64,000 nt of DNA from JAXGPP01 sp964436865. Lineage in GTDB: Bacteria; Planctomycetota; Planctomycetia; Pirellulales; Thermoguttaceae. Shown piece after piece: positions 24,270 through 33,163 of the stretch (position 1 is the first letter of the stretch; every line of letters starts with the position of its first letter). The stretch is taken from positions 1 to 64,000 of the forward strand of contig CAYTFK010000002.1 in assembly GCA_964436865.1 (NCBI GenBank), written 5' to 3'. Under the pieces are notes generated by a model, which searched no databases, was not told the DNA's origin, and saw only the letters and a program-made list of their open reading frames with translations. Made by a program: the position numbers and the translations under genes.

Positions 24270-26429
24270 TCACGTTCCCACCGCGACACGCGGGTAAACC
24301 GCTTTCTCCGGTTCGGCTGTCGCCGCCGCCGGCGGCAAGGTCTCGACCATCGAAACCGCCGCCGTGGCCGCCCAACGCGAAAGCGCCATCAGCGGGAAAT
24401 AGATCGGGTAGAAGTGATAGCGCAGGTAGAACACCTGCGGGAACCCCGTGCCGGTAAACTCCGGCTCGTCCCACCGGCCGTCGTCCTCCTGCCGGTCCAC
24501 GAGAAACTGGATTCCTCGGATCACCGCCTGATGATCGGCCAGGCCCGCCGCCACCAGTCCCATCACCGCCCAGGCCGTCTGCGAGGCCGTCGGTGTGCCT
24601 TGCCCGCGGAGCGTCGGATCGGCGTACGTGTCAGGTGATTCGCCCCACCCGCCGCACGGCTGCTGGTGCGCCAGGAGCCAGTTCGCGCCCGCGACGATCA
24701 TCGGATCGGTCGTCGGCACCCCGACCTGCACCAGCCCGACCAGGGCCTGCCAGGTGCCGTAGACATAATTCACACCCCAGCGGCCGAACCAGCTACCGTC
24801 GGCCTCCTGCGACGATCGCAGGTACGCCACGGCTCGATCGACAGCCGGGTCTCCCAACCGCTTCCCGAGCATCCCCAGTGCCTCGATCACCCGTCCCGTC
24901 AGGTCGGGCGTGCTGGGATCGATCATCGCGTTGTGGTCGGCAAACGGCACGTGGCAGAGGAACCGGCGGTTGTTGTTGCGGTCAAACGCGCCCCAGCCGC
25001 CGTCGTCGTTCTGCATCGCCACCAGCCAGTCGAGCCCGCGGCGGATCGCCGTGGCCGTCCGATCCAGTTGCACTACGCGGCGGCGGGCCTGATCGGCCTC
25101 GCTCTCGCTGCTCTCACTCACCAGCCGAAGCTCCGGCGACGGCGGCGACTCGTCGAACTGCTCCCGAAGCGCCATCAGCACCATCGCCGTGTCGTCGTTA
25201 TCCGGGTAGTAGTCGTTGTGGAACTCAAAGCACCAGCCGCCCGGCTCCGCATCGACCGTTTCCGACCAGTCGCCCGAGCGATACACTTGCTGGTCCAGAA
25301 GCCAGTCAACCGCCCGCCCGACGGCCGCATCGTTGGTCCCCAGGCCGTTGCCGCGAAGCGCCCGGACGGCAATCGCCGTGTCCCACACCGGCGACTTGCA
25401 GGGCTGCAACCGCGCCGCACCCGTTTCCGGATCCCGCAGCACCAGATCCTCCAGTTGCTTGCGGCAGTAGGCCACCTCGGGCGAGTCGTCGCGATAACCG
25501 AGGCATCGCAGCGCGATCAGGCTCCATACGATGGGCGGGTAGATGGCTCCGGGTCCGTCGCTCCGCTCGAAATGATCGAGCATCCAGCGCTTCGCCGCGT
25601 CCAGCGCGCGAAGGCGCAGCGGCAGGAGCCCCTTGCGCTGGCAGAACTTCAACCCCTTATCGACGGTGCGGAAAAAACGATCCCAACTCAGGAGCCCTGT
25701 GCCACCCTTCAATCCCGGACACCTCAGCGGCGGCCAGTTCTCGGGCTCGTTGAGAAACAACTCGCGGATGCCGCGGCCGGCCTCGATCTGCCGCACCGGC
25801 TGGTAGGCCGAAATGATCGACAGCGGCACGACCATCGTCCGCGACCACGCGCTCATCGCGTACAGGTTCAGCGGAAACCACTTCGGCAATAGCACGATCT
25901 CTGCCGGAACCGCCGGGCACTGGTCGTAGGAAATCTGTCCCAACAGCGCAAGATAGAACCGCGTGAAACTGTTCACCGCGTCGGCGCCCCCGTGGGCCAG
26001 GATCGCCCGGCGGGCCCGCTGCATGTACTCGGCGCTCGGGCTGTGGCCGGTCAGCTTCAGCGCAAAATACGCCTTCACGCTGCCGCTGATCTCGATGGCG
26101 CCGCCTGGATACATCGCCCAGCCCCCGTCGGGCAACTGCTGCTCGATGAGGTATTTCGCGGCGTGCTGTGCCAGTTCGCTTTGTTCCAAGCCCAGGTAGG
26201 CCAGGAGCAGAATCGTCTCGCTTTCCAGGATCGTGTCCCCTTCGAGTTCCGCGCACCAGTAGCCATCCTGGTGCTGCTGGCCCAACAGCCAGCGGCGCGT
26301 GCGATGTATCGCGCGGCGGACTGAACCTGCCAGGTTGCTCGCGAGGGGAGTGTCTTCGTCAGCAGCCACAACGCGGAAACGCGGTTGCTCGTCCCGGAAA
26401 CGGACGGCACGATGGGCGAGAGAGTTCAT
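24270..26429 (-). CDS. shc: Squalene-hopene cyclase
   Basis: A 719-residue class II triterpene cyclase that folds squalene into hopene/hopanol at the membrane. The proton-donating D-x-D-D motif is present (PDNDDTA, Asp410-Asp413). QW repeats are visible: QQHQDGYW (51-58), QLPDGGW (98-104), QNDDGGW (473-479), QEADGSW (541-547), QPCGGW (590-595) and QEDDGRW (647-653). Length is slightly above the usual 630-680 residues because of a 40-residue N-terminal extension and a loop near 425-450. The start MNSLAHRAVRF (26427-26429) is chosen over an Arg-rich upstream extension. It is followed by hpnH. Palindromic repeats flank it on both sides. Confidence 0.96.
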   Translation of the reverse strand: MNSLAHRAVRFRDEQPRFRVVAADEDTPLASNLAGSVRRAIHRTRRWLLGQQHQDGYWCAELEGDTILESETILLLAYLGLEQSELAQHAAKYLIEQQLPDGGWAMYPGGAIEISGSVKAYFALKLTGHSPSAEYMQRARRAILAHGGADAVNSFTRFYLALLGQISYDQCPAVPAEIVLLPKWFPLNLYAMSAWSRTMVVPLSIISAYQPVRQIEAGRGIRELFLNEPENWPPLRCPGLKGGTGLLSWDRFFRTVDKGLKFCQRKGLLPLRLRALDAAKRWMLDHFERSDGPGAIYPPIVWSLIALRCLGYRDDSPEVAYCRKQLEDLVLRDPETGAARLQPCKSPVWDTAIAVRALRGNGLGTNDAAVGRAVDWLLDQQVYRSGDWSETVDAEPGGWCFEFHNDYYPDNDDTAMVLMALREQFDESPPSPELRLVSESSESEADQARRRVVQLDRTATAIRRGLDWLVAMQNDDGGWGAFDRNNNRRFLCHVPFADHNAMIDPSTPDLTGRVIEALGMLGKRLGDPAVDRAVAYLRSSQEADGSWFGRWGVNYVYGTWQALVGLVQVGVPTTDPMIVAGANWLLAHQQPCGGWGESPDTYADPTLRGQGTPTASQTAWAVMGLVAAGLADHQAVIRGIQFLVDRQEDDGRWDEPEFTGTGFPQVFYLRYHFYPIYFPLMALSRWAATAAVSMVETLPPAAATAEPEKAVYPRVAVGT

Positions 26430-26965
26430 CAGATCGATCGTCCTGGATCTTGCGGCGGTCTTCCTTGACACGCGAGCCGGCCGTGCACCGGCTGAGCTAG
26501 CATAGGCAATCCCCCGTCCCCGGGCAAGATCACTCGAGCCTCGCCTACGCACTCCGCGGGGGAAATGCTAGCTTCGGCTGCTTGTAATCTGATCCCACCC
26601 CAAACCGTTACCAGCCCGACTCTCAACCCGCTCCATCGACCCCTCCTTCCGCCCGCCGTCTCCGGTAGGACGGGTTTTCAACCCGTCTCTCTGTCCCTAT
26701 CTCCTGTAGCACCGGTTTTCACCCCATATTAGCCGACCGCTTTCTTCATCGCCGGTTCGCGGCGGCAGGCGGAATGCTGCGAACATTTTGCTTCCTCTCG
26801 AAAAGCAGTGACTGGCAAAGGGGTCGTCGACGGGCAAAGCGGTTGGGAGCCGTTTCCGAGATGTCCTTACACGCTGCAGATCCCAGGGCAGCCTACGCCG
26901 TTTACCTTCTTCGTTCTTGCCGCGCCCGGTATCCTCGCTCGAACGCCGAACGAGTCCGGTGGTGA
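26430..26965. other. Gene-poor 536-bp stretch upstream of shc
   Basis: This stretch between shc and the CocE/NonD gene, both on the minus strand, must contain the shc promoter. Apart from the short palindromic repeats near 26661-26727 I see no gene. Short open frames here have no start context, no family likeness, and one runs through the repeats. The base composition is less GC-biased than in the flanking genes. Confidence 0.6.
26661..26727. repeat. Two tandem degenerate copies of a palindromic repeat upstream of shc
   Basis: Copy one (26661-26687) contains the perfect palindrome ACGGGTT-TTC-AACCCGT (26670-26686) preceded by TCCGGTAGG. Copy two (about 26702-26727) reads TCCTGTAGCACCGGTTTTCACCCC, the same unit with a weakened palindrome, about 41 bp further on. 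A third, poorer relative may lie near 26606-26635 (CCAGCCCGACTCTCAACCCG). Confidence 0.75.
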
Positions 26966-28900
26966 TCAAGGCCTCATTAACGTGCCGGGTTTCGGGGCTT
27001 GCGGCACGACTGGCAGAACGATGTGCGATGGGTGCTCCGCGTCATGATACACCGTGTTGACTGCCGTCACGCGGCGGCGATTGCCGTTCAGGGACTCACC
27101 CGTATTCGGATTCAAATCGAAACGCGGGAAATTGCTGCTCGATATGTCGACGCGGATGCGGTGGCCTTTCTTGAAGATGTTCGACGTGGGATAAAGCTTG
27201 ATCGCCACGGGATAGATCTTGCCCGGCTCCATGAGCACCTCTTGCTTCAGGGACTCGCGGAACCGCATCCGGGCGATGCCATCGCCGATGTTGAGGTCGA
27301 AGCCGCCGGGCCACGCGGCACTGGGGGGGGAGACGTCGATCAGCTTGGCGGTGAAGTCGGTATCGACTGCTGATGACGAAACCCACAACCGCACCACCAG
27401 TTCGCCGGTCACCTCGAGATCCTCTGTCAGCGGCTCCGACTGGAACACGAGCACGTCGTTGCGCGCCGAGAGCGGCATCTTCTGCGGGAAGTTCCAGATA
27501 TGTTCGCCGCCGCGCTGGTCCCATGCTCCCTGCAGCATGATCCCATCGTTCGACGACGTGTTGCCGCCAATAGTCGGCACCGGATCCGCCGGATCGAACT
27601 GGAAGCTTGTCGCTCCGCCTGCGGCCGCTGGTGGCTGAGTGCCGAGCCCACCGCCGGGCGAGAGGTAGTAATCCGTCGCCACGGCCCGTGCCAGCGGCCA
27701 CTCGTTCTCGTCGCGCCAGAAACCGCCGTGCTGGAGCCGCCCTTTCTCGTCCTTGCCGCCATCGCCCGATCCCATCACGAAGATCCGCACCTTGGTTCGG
27801 AACGGCTCGGCCTTGCCAACGCTGTTGTCGATCCCCTTGAGCCAGTGGTCGTACCACTCACACCGCCACGCCAGGGGATCGGCAATCGCGGCCGCCGCGC
27901 CGAAATTCACCTGGCCGTGTGCCGACTGCCCCTGCGCCCCATGGATCCACGGCCCCATGATCAGATACACCGGTCCGCGAATCGCCCTGGTCAGAGCCAC
28001 AAAGTTGGCCGTAGTGTTGCTCGCCCATGAATCGTACCAGCCGCCGACAAGATACACGGGAATGTCTTTGTATTGCTCGGGATAATCGACGATGTTGTTC
28101 TGCCGCCAGAAGTCATCGTTGATTCCGTGCCCCAGCGCTTCGATTAGCCACTCTTCGTACTCGGGCGCGAGCTTCAAGGGGGTGGTGCCCGCGCGTAGCG
28201 GCAACCGATCGAGATACTCGAGCCGCTCGGCCGCCATCTCCTGGAGCACGGCGGCGGTGCCCGGATCACGGGCGTGGCGGCTGCCGCGGCCTGCGTTGAG
28301 CATGATCCAGTTCCAGAATCGCAGCTCGAACGCGCCACCATTGCGCATGCTCGCGTAACCGAGATTCGACATCGCGTCGACCGGGATGACCGTCGTCAGG
28401 TGCGGGCTGCCCGACATCGCCAGCGCATGCTGGGTTCCGCCAACGTACGACGTGCCGATCATGCCGATCTTGCCGTTCGACCAGCTCTGTTTGGCGATCC
28501 ACTCCGCCGTGTCAAAGCCGTCGGGACCGTCGTCGACGAGCATGTGCCAGGCGCCTTCGGAATCGTAGCGCCCGCGCGTGTCCTGAAAGACCACCGCGTA
28601 GCCGTGCCGGGCGAAATAGCGGCCGTCGGAGTGCCCCTTATCACCCTGACCCTTGCTGTACGGCAGCCGCATGAGAATCGTCGGCAGCCGTTCAGCCACT
28701 GGCTTGCCGTCGCGCGCCGGTAGATAGACGTCGGTCGCCAGCCTCACGCCGTCGCGCATCGGCACCATCACATTGTGTTCGAAGGCCACGTCGTACGGCC
28801 CATCCGCGGCCGTGGACCAGGTTGCAGCGAGCAACAGGACCAGGATCGGGCTCATTCCCGCCCGGATTCGAGGGGCGGTCTGCAGGGGAGCGATCGACAT
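26966..28900 (-). CDS. Secreted CocE/NonD-family (X-Pro dipeptidyl-peptidase S15-like) hydrolase
   Basis: A 644-residue serine hydrolase. An N-terminal signal peptide (MSPILVLLLAATWSTA, starting at residue 16) is followed by the S15 alpha/beta-hydrolase domain: VPMRDGVRLATDVYLP, RGRYDSEG, and the nucleophile elbow GMIGTSYVGGTQ with Ser in G-T-S-Y. The acid is near WYDSWASN and the His in GPWIHGAQGQ. A C-terminal jelly-roll (about 400-640) ends with HRIRVDISSSNFPRFDLNPNTG, typical of CocE/NonD. It probably cleaves esters or acyl-peptides outside the cytoplasm. The ATG at 28898-28900 is chosen because GGAGG lies 8 nt upstream; upstream ATGs lack such a site. Confidence 0.92.
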   Translation of the reverse strand: MSIAPLQTAPRIRAGMSPILVLLLAATWSTAADGPYDVAFEHNVMVPMRDGVRLATDVYLPARDGKPVAERLPTILMRLPYSKGQGDKGHSDGRYFARHGYAVVFQDTRGRYDSEGAWHMLVDDGPDGFDTAEWIAKQSWSNGKIGMIGTSYVGGTQHALAMSGSPHLTTVIPVDAMSNLGYASMRNGGAFELRFWNWIMLNAGRGSRHARDPGTAAVLQEMAAERLEYLDRLPLRAGTTPLKLAPEYEEWLIEALGHGINDDFWRQNNIVDYPEQYKDIPVYLVGGWYDSWASNTTANFVALTRAIRGPVYLIMGPWIHGAQGQSAHGQVNFGAAAAIADPLAWRCEWYDHWLKGIDNSVGKAEPFRTKVRIFVMGSGDGGKDEKGRLQHGGFWRDENEWPLARAVATDYYLSPGGGLGTQPPAAAGGATSFQFDPADPVPTIGGNTSSNDGIMLQGAWDQRGGEHIWNFPQKMPLSARNDVLVFQSEPLTEDLEVTGELVVRLWVSSSAVDTDFTAKLIDVSPPSAAWPGGFDLNIGDGIARMRFRESLKQEVLMEPGKIYPVAIKLYPTSNIFKKGHRIRVDISSSNFPRFDLNPNTGESLNGNRRRVTAVNTVYHDAEHPSHIVLPVVPQAPKPGTLMRP

Positions 28901-29039
28901 GGTGGTGGCCTCCATGTTGGCGGGCAGATAGGTCGGCTTTCGATGCTGCATCGTACGCTGACGCAGCACCGCCGCACAAGCCGCCGGCGATGGCCTGTAT
29001 CTGCCGGCTCAGCACGGCCCCACCGGAGATCGCTTGAGC

Positions 29040-31037
29040 CTATTTCGCCTGCTTCCGGCCGCCTTTCCTGCCCGGCACCGGCCGCTGCTGGTGGACGGCG
29101 GCGACGTAGTTGGGGTTGTCGGCCTGCCCGGTGATCTCGTAAAGGAACCGGCTGGGGATCGTGGGCCGGTCCTTGCCCCATTTCTTGCGGCTCAGGGCCA
29201 ACGAGAGGGTGAGCCGCCGCTGGGCCCGGGTGACGCCGACGTAGCACAGCCGCCGCTCCTCGTCGATCGCCGAATCGTCGCCCTCGATCGAGCGGCGGTG
29301 TGGAAGGAAGCCTTCCTCCATCCCCACCAGGTAAACCTCGGCGAACTCCAGCCCTTTGGCCGCGTGAAGCGTCATTAGCGCGACGGCGTTCCGCTCCAAC
29401 TGCTTTTCCTTGTCATCGCTGTCGTCGTTGCTTCCCAAGGCGATGTCCTGCAGGAATCCGGGCAATGTCGGCGATTCGGCCCGCTTCACGTAATTCGCCG
29501 CCGCGTTGACGACCTCCTCCACCGAGTTCCAGCGGGCCTGCTGCTCTTCGGCGTCGGGATAGAGGCGGGCAAGCTCGGCGCGGTAATTGATCTCCGTCAA
29601 CAGCCTGGTCACGAGGTCGGGCAGCGACTTCTTGTGGAGCTCCATGTGGAAATGGTGGACCAGCGTTTGGAAACCGTGAATGCCGCGAAGGGCCGGCCCC
29701 GGCACGTTGCCCAGAGAAGCGGCCTGCGACAAAAGCTCCCAGACAGGGATGCCGCGGCGGACAGCCTCCTCCACGAGCCGTGTGGCCGTTGTCTGGCCGA
29801 TGCCGCGAGGCGGCGTGTTGATCACGCGTAACAGCGAGACCTCGTCGCGCGGATTGGCCAGCACCTTGAGATAGGCAATGATGTCGCGCACTTCCTTGCG
29901 GTCGTAAAACGACTGACCGCCGACGAGTACGTAGGGCACTTTTGCCCGCCGCAGTTCCATTTCGAACTGCCGCGGCTGCTCATTGGTGCGGAAGAGGATG
30001 GCGATGTCACGCGGCTGACGTTTCGTGGTGCGGATCCGCGACTGGATCTCTTCGACAACCGTCTTGGCTTCTGTCTCCTCATCGGGAAGCTGCACAATTC
30101 GCGGGGGTTCGCCGCGGACGACCGCGCGGAGGATCTTGCCGTGCCGAACCTTGTTGAACGCGATCAGACGGTTGGCCCAGGCGACGATCTCCTGGGTCGA
30201 GCGGTAGTTCATCTCCAGGCGAACCACCCGTGCCTCCGGCCAATCCTCCTTGAACCGCAGGATATGGGTGACCTCGGCGCCTCGCCAGCCGTAGATCGAC
30301 TGGTCGTCGTCTCCCACCACGCACAGATTGCGATGGCCGGCAGCCAGGGCTTTGACGATCCGATACTGGCTGGCATTGGTGTCCTGGTACTCGTCGACCA
30401 GGAGATGGTCGAAGCGACCGGCCTCGTCGCGGCGGACGTCGGGGAAGCGTTCGAAGAGCTCCTCCGTGAGCAGGAGCAGATCGTCGAAATCGACTGCACC
30501 GGAAGCCTTGAGCGTCTTCTGATAGCGTCGGTAGGCCGCCGCGGCAAGGTGTTCCTTGTCGGTCTCGGCGATTGTGGCCGCGCGGTCGGGGCGGATCGAG
30601 GCGGTCTTCCAACGGCTGATGAAATAGATCAAGTCGCCCGGCCGAAGCAGCGCGTCGGCGACTCGGATCTCGCGAAGCGCCGACCTGGCAACGCTCTCCT
30701 GATCGCCGCGATCGTAGATGGCAAACTGGCTCGGGTATCCCAGGTGGTTGATATGCCGCCGCAGGACGCGGACGCAGAGCGAGTGGAACGTGGAGATCTC
30801 CGGCTTTTCATCCCGCTTCTTCTTGCCGATCAGCTCGGCTACCCGTTGCTGCATCTCGGCGGCCGCCTTGTTGGTGAAGGTCACCGCCAGAATGCGATTG
30901 GGCTTCGTGCCATGACGGATCAGCCGGGCGATGCGGTACGTAACAACGCGAGTCTTGCCGGTGCCGGCCCCAGCGAGCACCAGCAGTGGGCCGCTCAGTG
31001 TGCTCACCGCTTCGAGTTGGGCGGCGTTCAGATCCAT
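29040..31037 (-). CDS. UvrD/PcrA/Rep-type superfamily 1 DNA helicase
   Basis: A 665-residue ATP-driven 3'-5' DNA helicase. Motifs in order: Q-motif LNAAQLEAV (residues 3-11), Walker A LAGAGTGKTR, motif Ia TFTNKAAAEM, motif II VDEYQDT, motif III VVGDDDQSIYGWRGA, motif IV region, motif V LMTLHAAKGLEF and motif VI RRLCYVGVTRAQ. The C-terminus is basic and Lys/Arg-rich. It would act in nucleotide excision and mismatch repair or in replication restart; which of UvrD, PcrA or Rep cannot be told. I use ATG 31035-31037 because the helicase domain begins there. A start at 31184 would add 49 low-complexity residues with codon use unlike the gene. Confidence 0.92.
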   Translation of the reverse strand: MDLNAAQLEAVSTLSGPLLVLAGAGTGKTRVVTYRIARLIRHGTKPNRILAVTFTNKAAAEMQQRVAELIGKKKRDEKPEISTFHSLCVRVLRRHINHLGYPSQFAIYDRGDQESVARSALREIRVADALLRPGDLIYFISRWKTASIRPDRAATIAETDKEHLAAAAYRRYQKTLKASGAVDFDDLLLLTEELFERFPDVRRDEAGRFDHLLVDEYQDTNASQYRIVKALAAGHRNLCVVGDDDQSIYGWRGAEVTHILRFKEDWPEARVVRLEMNYRSTQEIVAWANRLIAFNKVRHGKILRAVVRGEPPRIVQLPDEETEAKTVVEEIQSRIRTTKRQPRDIAILFRTNEQPRQFEMELRRAKVPYVLVGGQSFYDRKEVRDIIAYLKVLANPRDEVSLLRVINTPPRGIGQTTATRLVEEAVRRGIPVWELLSQAASLGNVPGPALRGIHGFQTLVHHFHMELHKKSLPDLVTRLLTEINYRAELARLYPDAEEQQARWNSVEEVVNAAANYVKRAESPTLPGFLQDIALGSNDDSDDKEKQLERNAVALMTLHAAKGLEFAEVYLVGMEEGFLPHRRSIEGDDSAIDEERRLCYVGVTRAQRRLTLSLALSRKKWGKDRPTIPSRFLYEITGQADNPNYVAAVHQQRPVPGRKGGRKQAK

Positions 31038-31287
31038 CTGACGGGGCGGTTTCCAGCACTGGAGGCAGACGCGAGACGGCGTCGAGACAGGGGAAGCCGT
31101 CGATGATACGGCGCTCGTTGTGGAGTTGAAAGGGGATGGCCATATCCCCTCGCCGGAGTCGCCCGGCTGTGGTGTGGTGCTCATCCGTTGGCAAAGTGTG
31201 ACGGGGAGCGTCGAACGGCGTTCACCCAGCGAGTAGAATAGGCAAGACGGCAAACGATTCTATCTCGCAATCCGAGGAGATCAGGCT

Positions 31288-32652
31288 ATGGCGCTGCGGT
31301 CTTTGCTGTGCGCATTCGTGCTGTCGATCGTGTGCGGTCCGACAGCCATAGCTGACGAGAATCCGACATGGAAGGCCGGCGTCGCCGCAGCGAAGATCAC
31401 CCCGAGCGAGCCACTCTGGATGGCTGGCTACGCTGCCCGGACGCGGCCGGCCGACGGCGCGACCCACGATCTCTGGCTTAAGGCGCTCGCGCTCGAGGCT
31501 GCCGACGGCCGCCGGGGCGTCGTGGTAACTTCCGACCTGCTAGGTTTCCCAGGTGCGATGTCGGAAAAGATCTGCCGCGAGTTGGAGAGCCGCTGCGGGT
31601 TGAAACGCGATCAGATCATGCTGACTGCCTCGCACACCCACTCCGGACCGGTGCTCAAGGACGCCCTTTATGACATCTATCCGCTCGATGACCAGCAGCG
31701 GCAATTGATCGAGTCTTATTCCGCCGAGCTTGAGCGAACCGCTGTCGCGACCGTGGAAAAGGCATTGGCCGGGATGACGCCCGCGACCCTGTGGACTGGC
31801 GAAGGACGGGCCGGCTTTGCCGCCAACCGGCGCAACAACCGCGAGGCCGACGTGGTTCGCATCCGGCAGGAAGGGGGCGAGACGAAGGGCCCCTCAGATC
31901 ATCGCGTGCCGGTGCTGGCAGTCCGCGGTCCCGACGGAAGCTTGCGGGCGGTCCTCTTCAGTTACGCGTGCCATGCCACGACGCTCGACGGCCTCCAGTG
32001 GTGCGGCGACTATCCGGGTTTCGCCCAAATCGCTGTCGAGAGCGCTCATCCGGGCGCCGTGGCCATGTTTCATGCCGGCTGCGGAGCGGACCAGAACCCG
32101 TTGCCGCGCCGATCGATGGAATTGTGCCGGCAGTACGGCGAGGAACTGGCGGAATCGGTGAAGGGTGTGCTCGAGCGGCCGCTGCACGGCGTCAGTCCAC
32201 AGCTTGCGACTGCCTGGGAAACAATCGATATGCCGTTCGCCGAGCGTCCCGACCGGGCCAAACTGGCCGAGACCGCGTCGAAGGGTGGATATGTCGGCCG
32301 CTGGGCCGAGCGGCTGTTGGCCGAGATCGACAGTGGCAAGACGCTGGCGACGTGCTACCCCTATCCGGTTCAGCTCTGGAGACTGGGCGAAGAGCAGTTG
32401 TGGATCGCGATGGGAGGCGAAGTGGTGGTCGACTACGCGCTCCGTTTCGCGAGAGAGCACGGAGCCAACATTTGGGTCACTGGCTACTCCAACGACGTCA
32501 TGGCCTACATACCCTCGCAGCGAGTCTGGCAGGAAGGCGGATATGAAGCGGGGGCGTTCGCCGTGTATGGTCTGCCGGCAGAGACCTGGACGCCGGACAT
32601 CGAAGAGCGAATTTCCGCTGCCGTGGGGCGGCTTGTCGGGCAGGTGAAATAA
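31288..32652 (+). CDS. Exported neutral/alkaline non-lysosomal ceramidase-like protein
   Basis: A 454-residue protein with a signal peptide (LLCAFVLSIVCGPTAIA) and the N-terminal domain of neutral ceramidases: AGVAAAKITPSEPLWMAGYA at the start, then VVTSDLLGFPGAMSEKI, the zinc/active-site segment LTASHTHSGPVL, and SYACHATTLDG and FHAGCGADQNP further on. The C-terminal immunoglobulin-like domain of classical ceramidases is absent, as in many planctomycete members. Family members split ceramide amides, but substrates of these shorter bacterial forms are mostly unknown. It is divergent from the helicase gene. Confidence 0.9.
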   Translation: MALRSLLCAFVLSIVCGPTAIADENPTWKAGVAAAKITPSEPLWMAGYAARTRPADGATHDLWLKALALEAADGRRGVVVTSDLLGFPGAMSEKICRELESRCGLKRDQIMLTASHTHSGPVLKDALYDIYPLDDQQRQLIESYSAELERTAVATVEKALAGMTPATLWTGEGRAGFAANRRNNREADVVRIRQEGGETKGPSDHRVPVLAVRGPDGSLRAVLFSYACHATTLDGLQWCGDYPGFAQIAVESAHPGAVAMFHAGCGADQNPLPRRSMELCRQYGEELAESVKGVLERPLHGVSPQLATAWETIDMPFAERPDRAKLAETASKGGYVGRWAERLLAEIDSGKTLATCYPYPVQLWRLGEEQLWIAMGGEVVVDYALRFAREHGANIWVTGYSNDVMAYIPSQRVWQEGGYEAGAFAVYGLPAETWTPDIEERISAAVGRLVGQVK

Positions 32653-32702
32653 TCCACCGGCAACCGGCGAAATTCCAGCCGTCTTTGCAGTAGCCCAGGA
32701 TA

Positions 32703-32731
32703 TTGTACGGGACTTCCCACCACCCTATACT
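32703..32731 (+). promoter_or_regulatory. Candidate promoter for the cold-shock gene
   Basis: TTGTAC (32703-32708) and TATACT (32726-32731) are separated by 17 nt. The -10 box is a 5/6 match and the -35 box is weaker. Transcription would start near 32738, leaving a leader of about 80 nt before the cold-shock ATG at 32820; cold-shock genes often have such leaders. Confidence 0.42.
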
Positions 32732-32819
32732 GGCGGCGTCAACCAGCCCGAGTGCAGGTGTCGACGCGAGCCGAACCCGTTTCGGGCGATGCGTGGTCGC
32801 GAGACGAGGAGTGGTTACG

Positions 32820-33047
32820 ATGCCGCAGGGTGTGATTAAGAAGATCGTTTTGGATCGCGGATTCGGATTCATCTCCGGGAACCCCGAGGACGTGTTCTTC
32901 CATCACTCGACCGTCGAGGGGCACCGGTTCGACGATCTCCAGGAAGGGCAGAGCGTCGAATACGAACTGGAGACAGGCGAGCGGAGGCGCCAGGGCAAAG
33001 GGCCCCGTGCCGCATCGGTCCGCGTGGTTGAGTCGGCGGTGACGTAG
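32820..33047 (+). CDS. Cold-shock-domain protein
   Basis: A 75-residue single cold-shock domain that binds single-stranded RNA or DNA. The RNP1-like motif reads RGFGFIS (usual K-G-F-G-F-I) and the RNP2-like motif reads DVFFHHS (usual D-V-F-V-H-x-S). It is preceded by GVIKKIVLDRG and followed by the acidic-linker strand EGQSVEYELE and a basic end. Lys before Gly-Phe-Gly-Phe is replaced by Arg and the length fits CspA-type proteins. GAGGAG lies about 9 nt before the ATG at 32820. A longer frame from 32703 is rejected because it overlaps the proposed promoter. Confidence 0.92.
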   Translation: MPQGVIKKIVLDRGFGFISGNPEDVFFHHSTVEGHRFDDLQEGQSVEYELETGERRRQGKGPRAASVRVVESAVT

Positions 33048-33163
33048 CCACGGCGACGCGCCCGCCGGGCGCATGGACAATCGCCTGACAGCGCGAGGCA
33101 CGAGCGACGCCATCCGCCCTGGCGATGGCCGACGGGTGTCGTCAAGTGCGCTCGATCCGCATC

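Noticed and set aside
26697..26969. 90-codon minus-strand frame upstream of shc
   Set aside because: It runs through the degenerate repeats, has no ribosome-binding site, and the product has no family likeness.
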